Positions 49,472 to 57,197 of a stretch of 64,000 nucleotides of DNA are shown one piece after another; the first letter of the stretch is position 1; each line of letters begins with the position of its first letter. Made by a program: the position numbers and the translations under genes. Source of the stretch: Laedolimicola ammoniilytica (GTDB lineage Bacteria; Bacillota; Clostridia; Lachnospirales; Lachnospiraceae); assembly GCF_025567165.1 (NCBI RefSeq), contig NZ_JAOQKC010000011.1:1-64000 (forward strand), read 5' to 3'. The notes beneath the pieces are model-generated. The model worked only from the letters and a program-made list of their open reading frames with translations. It made no database searches and was not told where the DNA came from.

Positions 49472-49750
49472 TTAACGCTTAGATTTCTTCTCGTCTTTTC
49501 CGTGTCCACGGTAAGTTCTGGTCGGAACGAACTCTCCGAGCTTATGTCCTACCATATCCTCTGTGATGTATACCGGAACGTGTCTTCTTCCGTCGTGAAC
49601 TGCGATTGTATGACCAACCATCTGCGGGAAGATAGTGGAGCGGCGGGACCAGGTCTTAATAACGGACTTGTCGCCTGCTTCATTCATTGCGTCTACCTTT
49701 TTCAGTAAGCTCTCATCTGCAAATGGTCCTTTTTTTAATGAGCGAGCCAT
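49472..49750 (-). CDS. rpsS: 30S ribosomal protein S19
   Basis: A 92-residue S19 with MARSLKKGPFADESLLKKVD and VGHTIAVHDGRRHVPVYITE. It lies in the head of the small subunit beside S13. Confidence 0.97.
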   Translation of the reverse strand: MARSLKKGPFADESLLKKVDAMNEAGDKSVIKTWSRRSTIFPQMVGHTIAVHDGRRHVPVYITEDMVGHKLGEFVPTRTYRGHGKDEKKSKR

Positions 49751-49762
49751 GTGTTTTCCTCC

Positions 49763-50605
49763 TTACTTGAATGTTCTGCCGTCTCTTCTTCTAACGATCA
49801 GCTTATTGGACTTCTTGTTCTTCTTTCTCGTCTTCAAACCAAGAGCGGGCTTGCCCCACGGTGTGCAGGGACCAGGACGACCAATACCGGTCTTTCCTTC
49901 TCCACCACCATGCGGATGGTCGTTCGGGTTCATTACGGAACCGCGGACTGTCGGGCGGATACCCATGTGACGCTTACGTCCAGCCTTACCGATGTTGACC
50001 AGGTTGTGCTCAGCATTTCCTACAACTCCGATAGTAGCTCTGCAATTTAAAGGAACCATTCTCATCTCGCCGGAGGGCAGACGAAGTGTTGCATACTTGC
50101 CTTCCTTAGCCATGAGCTGTGCGCTGTTTCCTGCGGAACGAACCATCTGTCCGCCCTTGCCCGGATGCAGCTCAATGTTGTGTACCTGTGTACCTACGGG
50201 AATCTCAGAAAGGGGCAGGCAGTTTCCTACTCTTACCTCAGCTTCCGGTCCGTTCATGACCTTCATGCCATCCTTCAGGCCCTGAGGTGCAAGGATATAT
50301 GCTTTCTCGCCGTCTGCGTAGCAGATCAGTGCGATGTTTGCTGTACGGTTCGGGTCATACTCTACACCGATTACAGTTGCGGGGATACCATCTTTGGTTC
50401 TCTTGAAATCGATGATTCTGTATTTTCTTCTGCTTCCGCCTCCGCGGTGTCTTACAGTGATTTTACCCTGGTTGTTACGACCTGCGTTCTTGTTCAGAGA
50501 TACAAGCAGTGCCTTCTCCGGCTCCTTCTTGGTAATCTCAGAGAAATCAGAACCAGTCATGTGTCTTCTGGAAGGTGTATATGGATTATATGTCTTGATA
50601 CCCAT
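49763..50605 (-). CDS. rplB: 50S ribosomal protein L2
   Basis: A 280-residue L2 with the OB/SH3-like core and the conserved peptidyl-transferase-proximal segment GSVMNPNDHPHGGGEGKTGI. It is needed for subunit association. A 179-base gap, with another repeat copy, separates it from rplW. Confidence 0.97.
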   Translation of the reverse strand: MGIKTYNPYTPSRRHMTGSDFSEITKKEPEKALLVSLNKNAGRNNQGKITVRHRGGGSRRKYRIIDFKRTKDGIPATVIGVEYDPNRTANIALICYADGEKAYILAPQGLKDGMKVMNGPEAEVRVGNCLPLSEIPVGTQVHNIELHPGKGGQMVRSAGNSAQLMAKEGKYATLRLPSGEMRMVPLNCRATIGVVGNAEHNLVNIGKAGRKRHMGIRPTVRGSVMNPNDHPHGGGEGKTGIGRPGPCTPWGKPALGLKTRKKNKKSNKLIVRRRDGRTFK

Positions 50606-50741
50606 TACATTTCTCTCCTTTCGTTCTGTTCAAATTATTAGTTGTCAGGCGGTTGGAGCCGCCTATAATGTGCGCGATTTGTCGGGGATGTTCGCTCAAC
50701 TAGGCTCGGAAACACCTCGCCAAGGTTCGCGAACAGGGTCC

Positions 50742-50784
50742 GACTAAGGCTCAACTATCGCCTTCGGCTCTGTTTCGTCAAGTC
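50742..50784 (-). repeat. intergenic repeat, copy C (rplW-rplB gap)
   Basis: On the minus strand: ACTTGACGAAA, CAGAGCCG, AAGGCGAT, AGTTGAGCCTTAGTC. It aligns with copies A and B over its whole length with scattered changes. It abuts the stop codon of rplW. Confidence 0.6.
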
Positions 50785-51084
50785 TTATAACCCCTCGAAA
50801 ATCTCGATATCTGCGCTCTCTGCGGTCAGCTGTACGATAGCTTTCTTAGCCTTAGCTGTCTTTCCTACTGCTGTTCCACGTCTCTTCTTCTTTCCGTCCA
50901 GGTTCATGGTGTTGACGCTCTTTACCTTTGTTCCGGCAAACATCTTCTCAACAGCCTCTTTAATCTGGGTCTTGGTTGCATCTGTGTGAACCAGGAAAGT
51001 ATACTTCTTCTCGCCCATAGCATCCATGCTCTTCTCGGTGATAACCGGCTTCTGGATGACATCATAATACTTTACGTCTGCCAT
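50785..51084 (-). CDS. rplW: 50S ribosomal protein L23
   Basis: A 99-residue L23 with YYDVIQKPVITEKSMDAMGE and the tail loop VNTMNLDGKKKRRGTAVGKT. It docks trigger factor and the signal recognition particle at the tunnel exit. It overlaps rplD by one base (TAATG). Confidence 0.97.
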   Translation of the reverse strand: MADVKYYDVIQKPVITEKSMDAMGEKKYTFLVHTDATKTQIKEAVEKMFAGTKVKSVNTMNLDGKKKRRGTAVGKTAKAKKAIVQLTAESADIEIFEGL

Positions 51085-51704
51085 TATGCGTACACCTCCT
51101 CGATTGTTGCTACAGCTGCCTTGGTTACGATAACAGTGTTGTACTTCAGGATATCGAATACGTTGATGGTATTGGTCAAAGCAGTCTTAACTGTAGGAAT
51201 ATTTCTTGCGGATAATACTACGTTTGCATCGTTCTCGTTCAGAACTACCAGAGCCTTGGAAGCCTTCAGGTTGTTCATTACGTTTGCGAAATTCTTTGTC
51301 TTAACTTCGTCGAACTTCAGCTCGTCTACTACGATAAGCTTGTTCTCAAGAACTCTGGAGGTCAGAGCAGACTTAAGTGCCAGTCTCTTCTCCTTCTTGT
51401 TCAGACGAATGGTGTAATCTCTCGGTGTGGGTGCGAACACAACGCCGCCGCCAGTCCACTGGGGAGCTCTTGTTGAACCCTGTCTTGCATGACCGGTTCC
51501 CTTCTGTCTCCAGGGCTTTCTTCCGCCGCCGGATACTTCAGAACGGGTCTTTGCCTTCTGCGTTCCCTGACGCTTATTTGCAAGCTGCGCTACAACCGCC
51601 ATGTGTACCAGGTGCTCGTTTACTTCCACACCGAATACAGCATCGTTTAAGTCGATTGTGCCAACTTCATTTCCTTCCATATTGTAAACAGATACTGTTG
51701 CCAT
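51084..51704 (-). CDS. rplD: 50S ribosomal protein L4
   Basis: A 206-residue L4. Its extended loop (KTRSEVSGGGRKPWRQKGTG, then HARQGSTRAPQW) reaches the exit tunnel. In some bacteria L4 also represses its own operon; the long leader upstream of rpsJ would be the place to look for such control. Confidence 0.97.
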   Translation of the reverse strand: MATVSVYNMEGNEVGTIDLNDAVFGVEVNEHLVHMAVVAQLANKRQGTQKAKTRSEVSGGGRKPWRQKGTGHARQGSTRAPQWTGGGVVFAPTPRDYTIRLNKKEKRLALKSALTSRVLENKLIVVDELKFDEVKTKNFANVMNNLKASKALVVLNENDANVVLSARNIPTVKTALTNTINVFDILKYNTVIVTKAAVATIEEVYA

Positions 51705-51730
51705 CTGTAAGTCCTCCTTTCCGCTAAAGA

Positions 51731-52366
51731 TTATCTGCTAACCTTTACTGTTTCCTTGATAGTAACCAGAGACTTCTTGGGGCCCGGTACTGCGCCTTTT
51801 ACCAGAAGCAGATTCTTCTCTGCGTCTACGCGGACAACCTCAAGGTTCTGGATGGTGATCTTCTTGTGACCCATCTGGCCAGGCATTCCTTTTCCCTTGA
51901 ATACCTTGCTCGGATCGGAGCAGGCACCATTGGAACCAGCATGACGGTGGAACTTGGAACCGTGAGCCATGGGTCCTCTGTGCTGACCATGTCTCTTGAT
52001 AGCACCCTGGAATCCTTTACCCTTGGAAATAGCGGTTGCGTCAATCTTGTCGCCAGCGGCAAAGATGTCAGCCTTAATCTCCTGTGCCAGAGCGTAGCTC
52101 TCAGCATCCTCTAATCTGAACTCTCTCACATATCTCTTGTAAGATACGCCTGCCTTGTTGAAATGACCCTTCTGAGCCTTGTTCACCAGCTTCTCTCTCT
52201 TGTCTGTGAATCCGACCTGTACTGCGCTGTATCCGTCGTTCTCAACAGTCTTAACCTGAGTTACTACACAGGGTCCTGCCTGAAGAACTGTAACCGGTGT
52301 CAGCACGCCGTCTTCATTGAAAATCTGCGTCATTCCGACTTTTGTTGCTAAAATAGCTTTCTTCAT
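51731..52366 (-). CDS. rplC: 50S ribosomal protein L3
   Basis: A 211-residue L3 with AILATKVGMTQIFNEDGVLT and the central SKGKGFQGAIKRHGQHRGPM, which approaches the peptidyl-transferase centre. It begins assembly of the 3' domain of 23S rRNA. Confidence 0.97.
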   Translation of the reverse strand: MKKAILATKVGMTQIFNEDGVLTPVTVLQAGPCVVTQVKTVENDGYSAVQVGFTDKREKLVNKAQKGHFNKAGVSYKRYVREFRLEDAESYALAQEIKADIFAAGDKIDATAISKGKGFQGAIKRHGQHRGPMAHGSKFHRHAGSNGACSDPSKVFKGKGMPGQMGHKKITIQNLEVVRVDAEKNLLLVKGAVPGPKKSLVTIKETVKVSR

Positions 52367-52425
52367 TTCTTTTCCTCCTTATTTCTCTACAGCGGAACGC
52401 TAAAGCGTTCATTCTAGCTGAAGGA

Positions 52426-52743
52426 TTACTTGTTTTTCATTTTGATGTCGATGTAAACACCAGCCGGCATCTCCAGTCTGGACAGTGCGTCTACTGTCTT
52501 CTGGGTCGGGGTAATGATATCGATCAGTCTCTTGTGAGTTCTCTGCTCGAACTGCTCTCTGGAGTCTTTGTACTTGTGTACAGCTCTCAGAATGGTAACT
52601 ACCTCTTTCTTGGTGGGAAGCGGAACCGGTCCACTCACCTGTGCTCCATTCTTCTTTACAGTTTCGATGATCTTCTTTGCGGATGCATCCACCAGCTGAT
52701 GGTCATACGCTTTCAGTGTGATTCTCATTACTTGACTTGCCAT
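52426..52743 (-). CDS. rpsJ: 30S ribosomal protein S10
   Basis: A 105-residue S10 (MASQVMRITLKAYDHQLVDA, then SGPVPLPTKKEVVTILRAVH). It is the first gene of the S10-spc-alpha cluster, binds the head of the small subunit and, as NusE, takes part in transcription antitermination. AGGAGG precedes the ATG. A 240-base leader separates it from its promoter. Confidence 0.97.
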   Translation of the reverse strand: MASQVMRITLKAYDHQLVDASAKKIIETVKKNGAQVSGPVPLPTKKEVVTILRAVHKYKDSREQFEQRTHKRLIDIITPTQKTVDALSRLEMPAGVYIDIKMKNK

Positions 52744-52784
52744 AAAAAAAGTCGCCTCCTTTTCGTACTTTTAAAGACCAGTAC

Positions 52785-52978
52785 GACAAGCGGTGACTGT
52801 ACACTCTCCCGTGTGTGTCCCAACTCTGAATTCGAACAACACGTTGTTTCCATGGCTCTGCATGGACAGTTATTTTGTACAGTGACTTGTCGCCAGTTTC
52901 CTAACTTGACATTCGCTCCACGGAAAACCTGCCTCATGGGCAGCAACCTCACGCTTCACAGCTATCAATGTCACAACA
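52785..52978 (-). promoter_or_regulatory. long structured leader of the S10 operon
   Basis: The transcript from the promoter at 52985 would have about 235 bases before rpsJ. Two distant segments pair: CTTGTC/GACAAG (52886-52891 with 52785-52790) and ACTGTACA/TGTACAGT (52796-52803 with 52876-52883), closing a domain of about 105 bases that holds further small hairpins. A closed multi-helix leader before an S10 operon is where ribosomal-protein autoregulation takes place in other bacteria. No known leader family is recognised. Confidence 0.6.
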
Positions 52979-52984
52979 GTTGCA

Positions 52985-53013
52985 ATTATACAGGAAGTTT
53001 CGGGGAATTGCAA
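52985..53013 (-). promoter_or_regulatory. main promoter of the S10-spc-alpha ribosomal cluster
   Basis: On the minus strand TTGCAA (53013-53008), a 17-base spacer and a perfect TATAAT (52990-52985). An A/T-rich block with T-tracts lies upstream (53014-53085), suitable as an UP element. It is also the only separation from the end of the MATE gene at 53086, for which no clear terminator is seen. Confidence 0.8.
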
Positions 53014-53085
53014 GGTTTTTTTCAAAAAAAGTGGAAGAAAAGTTTTTATAAATTTCACAAACTTTCCGCCCACTTTTTAGTGATT

Positions 53086-54435
53086 TTAACCAATTTCCAG
53101 TTTCCAGTTTTTATTCTGCCGCCAATACATCACGCCCAGGCAGACAGCCGTAGTTATCCAGGTAATCGGATAGATTCCGGCCACTCCTTCCGCGCTGTGA
53201 TAATGCCGCATCAGGAACCAGAGACTCAGCATACGGATTCCGCACATATTTACAAGGATAACCGCCATCGGCCCCATTGTTTTTCCCGTTCCCCGCAGCG
53301 CTCCGGAAAAACCCTCCAGAAATACATATATAAAATAGAAGGGAAAGGTTACCTGCGCAATGCGGATTCCCAGCTCTATCACTTCCGCATTTTGGGAAAA
53401 CAGGCTGAATACACCATATCCGTGCGTTAGAAGGAGCGTGCTTATGGTCACGGTAACAAGGATTCCCATCAGAATGCTGACTCTCGTTCCCTTCCGCATT
53501 CTTTCCCATTTTCCCGCTCCGTAGTTCTGTCCGCAGAACGTTGTGTTGGCCTGTCCAAACGCCATGATGGGAAGATATACAAAATTTTCCACCTTAAAAT
53601 AAGCAGTGAAGGCCGCAATGCTTACGATTCCGAGGCTGTTGATCTGCGCCTGGACAATCAGGTTACTCAGCGTAATCACCATAGACTGAATTGCCGCCGG
53701 AATCCCGATTTTCAGGATTCTTCCGCAGACCTGCTTCTTAAGCGCAATATCCCTGATCCGCAACCGGCATTCGAAATCCGGCTTCATCAGATGGCCTACT
53801 GTAAATACAGCCGCCATCATCTGCGATACCAGGGAGGCCAGCGCCACTCCTTCCACTCCCATGTGCAACACGCACAGGAAGAACGCGTTTCCCGCCACAT
53901 TGGCAATTCCGCCTATCAGCTGATAATTCATCGGCGAGCGCGAATTTCCGAAGGCTCTTAAGATTCCGGAACCGATATTATAAAAAACCATGGGGAGCAT
54001 ACTGAGAAAATAAATTCTGATGTAGGCAACGGCCAGCTCCATAATATCTTCCGGCGTATTCATCAGACGCAGCACAGCCGGCGTGAGAAATATCCCGAAC
54101 AGAATCAGCAGGGCAGAAGCCGCCAGCGCCAGTCCCGCCGCGCAATGAATCAGATCATGCAGTTCTTTCTGATTTCCTGCTCCGTACGCATGGGATACCG
54201 ACACGCTTACTCCCACGCTCATTCCGGTAAAGAAGCCCAGAACCAGGGTAATCAGAAGACTTCCCGCGCCGACGGCTGCCGCCGCGTCCGTGCCCAGAAG
54301 CCTTCCCACAAAAATCAAATCGACGGTATTATACAGCTGCTGAATCAGGCTGCTTCCCAGAAACGGCAGCGCAAATAAAAGCATTCCTCTGCCAATGGCT
54401 CCCTGTGTTAAATCTCCCCGCTCAGCCTGCCTCAT
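53086..54435 (-). CDS. MATE family exporter at the end of the B12-riboswitch operon
   Basis: A 449-residue, 12-helix MATE protein (RGMLLFALPFLGSSLIQQLY, TVDLIFVGRLLGTD, then GFFTGMSVGVSVSVSHAYGA). It belongs to the MATE superfamily but is not closely similar to the MATE gene at 2670. It starts 14 bases before the end of the M14/AstE-type gene, so it is the seventh and last gene of the riboswitch-led operon. Pairing of an exporter with a five-part importer and a hydrolase recalls metallophore systems in which the ligand is first exported. The substrate is unknown. Confidence 0.88.
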   Translation of the reverse strand: MRQAERGDLTQGAIGRGMLLFALPFLGSSLIQQLYNTVDLIFVGRLLGTDAAAAVGAGSLLITLVLGFFTGMSVGVSVSVSHAYGAGNQKELHDLIHCAAGLALAASALLILFGIFLTPAVLRLMNTPEDIMELAVAYIRIYFLSMLPMVFYNIGSGILRAFGNSRSPMNYQLIGGIANVAGNAFFLCVLHMGVEGVALASLVSQMMAAVFTVGHLMKPDFECRLRIRDIALKKQVCGRILKIGIPAAIQSMVITLSNLIVQAQINSLGIVSIAAFTAYFKVENFVYLPIMAFGQANTTFCGQNYGAGKWERMRKGTRVSILMGILVTVTISTLLLTHGYGVFSLFSQNAEVIELGIRIAQVTFPFYFIYVFLEGFSGALRGTGKTMGPMAVILVNMCGIRMLSLWFLMRHYHSAEGVAGIYPITWITTAVCLGVMYWRQNKNWKLEIG

Positions 54436-55411
54436 CTGCTATCATATACTCCCTTATTCCATACGCGACCAGGGTTGTGCCTTCTTCCACAGATAAACCT
54501 GTATTATAATAGAAGACAACCCCATCCTCTTCCGCGTAATACTTCTTGATTACCTCTCCGTAAAAATCCGTACAGTACCCCAGAAGCTCTCCCCTGGCTA
54601 CTTCCATATTTTCATGGAGATCCGTATGCCAGATTCCCTTCGTATCGGAGGTAAGATAGATGGTTCTGGGAACTACCGTTTTTTTACACACCGGTTCCTC
54701 TGTATCAACATCACCATACATTTCCAAATGCTTCAAAAGCAGGAAAATGTCTCTGTAATAAGCGTCTACCCACTCCTTTTTGCAGAATCCGCCATATCCC
54801 CGTTCTACCAGAAGTCCGGGAACCTTATGATAATTCGCGGCGTAAGAATACTGCCCAGCCGTAGCCGTCGAAGCTATCAGCCACGGGATATCCAGGGCGC
54901 GCGCCGCAGCCAGCGCTTCCTCCGTCACAGCCTCCGCCAGCGGATAGAAGAGGCAGGGCGTCAGGGGCTCCTGCTGCCCCCCGGAATGCATATCCATCAT
55001 AAAATCAATCTCATCGAAAAAATTGCGCACAAAATAATCCGCAATCCGTTCTCCCGTGGTTCCGCCCTCTTTTCCCGGATACTGTCCGTTCAGATTGAAA
55101 TCGTCCTCCGGAACCAGACCAAAGGTTCTCTTAAAAAATCCGCTGGTATTGACACAGTGAATAAAAATCAGGTTTCCGTTCAGCTCCTCCGGCTGAATCT
55201 CCCCTGCCGCCCGTATCACGGCGGGAATAGCCGGGTATTCTCCCGCATGGATCCCCGCTGTAATCAGAACGGTCTTTCCTTTTCCGCAGCCGCAAATCAA
55301 TGTCGCCGGCATGGGATACATTTTTTCCTCTCCTGCTTCTTCCACCGGGATTTCTATCGTCACTCTTCTTTTTTCTCCCGGCTGTAAAGAAAATCCTGCA
55401 ATCTTCCACAT
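54422..55411 (-). CDS. M14-type zinc deacylase (succinylglutamate desuccinylase/aspartoacylase family)
   Basis: A 329-residue protein. The zinc site is visible as H55 and E58 in TAGIHAGEYP and H142 in MMDMHSGG. FIHCVNTSGFF and DFNLNGQYPG also match the family, and the C-terminal domain (about 240-329) is beta-rich. Members hydrolyse N-acyl amino acids or small amide ligands. There is no signal peptide, so it acts inside the cell. It lies 21 bases after the second ABC ATPase gene. In this operon it could release a metal or precursor from an imported ligand, or process a peptide (inference). Confidence 0.85.
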   Translation of the reverse strand: MWKIAGFSLQPGEKRRVTIEIPVEEAGEEKMYPMPATLICGCGKGKTVLITAGIHAGEYPAIPAVIRAAGEIQPEELNGNLIFIHCVNTSGFFKRTFGLVPEDDFNLNGQYPGKEGGTTGERIADYFVRNFFDEIDFMMDMHSGGQQEPLTPCLFYPLAEAVTEEALAAARALDIPWLIASTATAGQYSYAANYHKVPGLLVERGYGGFCKKEWVDAYYRDIFLLLKHLEMYGDVDTEEPVCKKTVVPRTIYLTSDTKGIWHTDLHENMEVARGELLGYCTDFYGEVIKKYYAEEDGVVFYYNTGLSVEEGTTLVAYGIREYMIADEAG

Positions 55412-55432
55412 GATATGGTCCTCTCTTTCTTG

Positions 55433-56392
55433 TCATGCATACAGATGACAGGCAATCCAATGCCCTTTCTCCACCTCCCGGAGCTGCGGCCTCTCCGCAG
55501 CGCAGATCTCCATGCATTTTTCACAGCGGTTCCGGAACGGACAGCCTGTCGGACGCTCCAGGGGGCTTGGAATCTCGGAATCCAGGCTTTCTATCTCTTT
55601 TTCAAAATCCATATCCAGAGAAAATACCGCGCTTTTTAACGCCTCTGTATAAGGGTGGCAGACGCCGCGGCCCAGCTTCTTTCCTTCCGCAAGCTCCACC
55701 ACAAAACCCAGATACATAACTGCCGTTCTGTGGGAGACGGAACGGATCAGCGCCACGTCATGGCAGATGAAAATAATCGACGTATGCTTCTCTCTCTGAA
55801 GCTTTACCAGCAGCTCCACGATACTTTTCTGAACCGATACGTCCAGCGCCGATGTGGCTTCATCGCAAATCAGGATTTCCGGCTCCAGGGCCAATGCGCG
55901 CGCAATCGCCACACGCTGCTTCTGGCCGCCTGACATACTGCGCGGATACCGCTCTGCAAATTCCTCCGGAAGCTCCACCATCTTCAGAAGCTCCCGCGCC
56001 TTCGCCTCTTTTTCCGACGGTTTTATCAGCCCATAATTTTCCAGCGGTTCGCACAAAATATCCTTTACCTTCATTCTGGGAGAAAATGAGTCCGTCGGAT
56101 CCTGAAATACCATCTGAATATGACGGCGCATTTTCCGCTTTCTCTCCCCCTTCCAATCCGCGACATTTTCGCCGAACAGGAGAAGCTCCCCATCGGTAGG
56201 CGGCTCAAGCAGCGACAGCACGCGCACCAGCGTACTCTTGCCGCATCCGCTTTCCCCGGCAATTCCAAGGGTCTCGCCTTCATAAAATTTCAAAGATATA
56301 TCGTTGTTTGCGTACAAAGGGCGTCCGTCGGGGGCTGTAAATATCTTATTTAAATGACGAGTCTCCAAAATTGGTGTTTTTTCCTTACACAT
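55433..56392 (-). CDS. ABC transporter ATPase, second (OppF/NikE-like)
   Basis: A 319-residue ATPase with Walker A GESGCGKST, Q-loop FQDPTDS, signature MSGGQKQRVAIARAL and Walker B ILICDEATSALD. The C-terminal oligopeptide-type extension has the cysteine cluster PTGCPFRNRCEKCMEICA, which in the Opp/Dpp family binds an iron-sulphur cluster. The start is ATG at 56392, six bases after GGAG; it overlaps the end of the first ATPase gene by eight bases. The alternative start four codons upstream lacks a free binding site. Confidence 0.92.
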   Translation of the reverse strand: MCKEKTPILETRHLNKIFTAPDGRPLYANNDISLKFYEGETLGIAGESGCGKSTLVRVLSLLEPPTDGELLLFGENVADWKGERKRKMRRHIQMVFQDPTDSFSPRMKVKDILCEPLENYGLIKPSEKEAKARELLKMVELPEEFAERYPRSMSGGQKQRVAIARALALEPEILICDEATSALDVSVQKSIVELLVKLQREKHTSIIFICHDVALIRSVSHRTAVMYLGFVVELAEGKKLGRGVCHPYTEALKSAVFSLDMDFEKEIESLDSEIPSPLERPTGCPFRNRCEKCMEICAAERPQLREVEKGHWIACHLYA

Positions 56393-57167
56393 AGCCTTCT
56401 CCATACATATTCGGAACCGCAGCCAGCAGTTTTCTGGTGTATGCGCAGCCCGGCTGCTCCAGTATTGTCTTCCGGTCTCCCTCTTCCACAATCCTTCCAT
56501 TCTGCATAACCACAATCCGATCCGACATATATGCCGCCACGCCCAGATTATGGGTTACCAGGATAATGGAGGTTCCGTGATTTTTCCGCAGCTCCATCAT
56601 CTGGCGCACGATCTGTGCCTGTGTCGTCACGTCCAGGGCAGCCGTGGGCTCGTCGGCCAGCAGCAGCTCCGGCTCAAAGGTCATGGCCATGGCGATTCCG
56701 ACCCTCTGACGCATACCGCCGGACAGCTGGAAGCTGTAGCTCTTCATAATGCGCTCCGGCTCCGACAGCCGCATGGCTTCCAGCATGGCCACCGCCTTTT
56801 CTTCCGCCGCTTTACGGCCTAGCTTTTCATGCTTCTGAATGTATTCTATATACTGCGAGCCGATTTTTCGTATCGGATTCAGCATGGCTCCGGAATCCTG
56901 GAAAATCATGGATATCCTGGATCCCCGGAGTTTCTGCATTTCCTTTTCGCTGTATTCAGGAAGAGACTTTCCCTCAAACAAAATATCGCCGGATACCAGC
57001 TCTCCTTCCTGTGGCAGAAGTCCCAGAATGGAACGTATCGCCGTAGTCTTTCCGCTTCCGCTTTCACCTACCAGGCTGATAATTTCCCCTCTCTTCATGT
57101 GCAGGGAGAAATCCTGCAAAAACGGCTGTCCATGATATGCAACTGTTATGTTCTCTATATCCAGCAT
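56385..57167 (-). CDS. ABC transporter ATPase, first (OppD/NikD-like)
   Basis: A 260-residue ATPase with Walker A GESGSGKTT, Q-loop FQDSGAMLNP, signature LSGGMRQRVGIAMAM and Walker B LLLADEPTAALD. It lacks the longer C-terminal extension of the second ATPase. With that protein it would form the heterodimeric motor of a nickel/peptide/opine-type importer. It starts 30 bases after the binding protein gene. Confidence 0.92.
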   Translation of the reverse strand: MLDIENITVAYHGQPFLQDFSLHMKRGEIISLVGESGSGKTTAIRSILGLLPQEGELVSGDILFEGKSLPEYSEKEMQKLRGSRISMIFQDSGAMLNPIRKIGSQYIEYIQKHEKLGRKAAEEKAVAMLEAMRLSEPERIMKSYSFQLSGGMRQRVGIAMAMTFEPELLLADEPTAALDVTTQAQIVRQMMELRKNHGTSIILVTHNLGVAAYMSDRIVVMQNGRIVEEGDRKTILEQPGCAYTRKLLAAVPNMYGEGYV

Positions 57168-57197
57168 GGGAAAGTCCCCTTTTCTATATATTCTTCT

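Noticed and set aside
52728..52952. 74-codon leftward frame in the S10 leader as a leader peptide
   Set aside because: No binding site at its start and it runs into rpsJ out of frame; the stretch is better explained as structured RNA.
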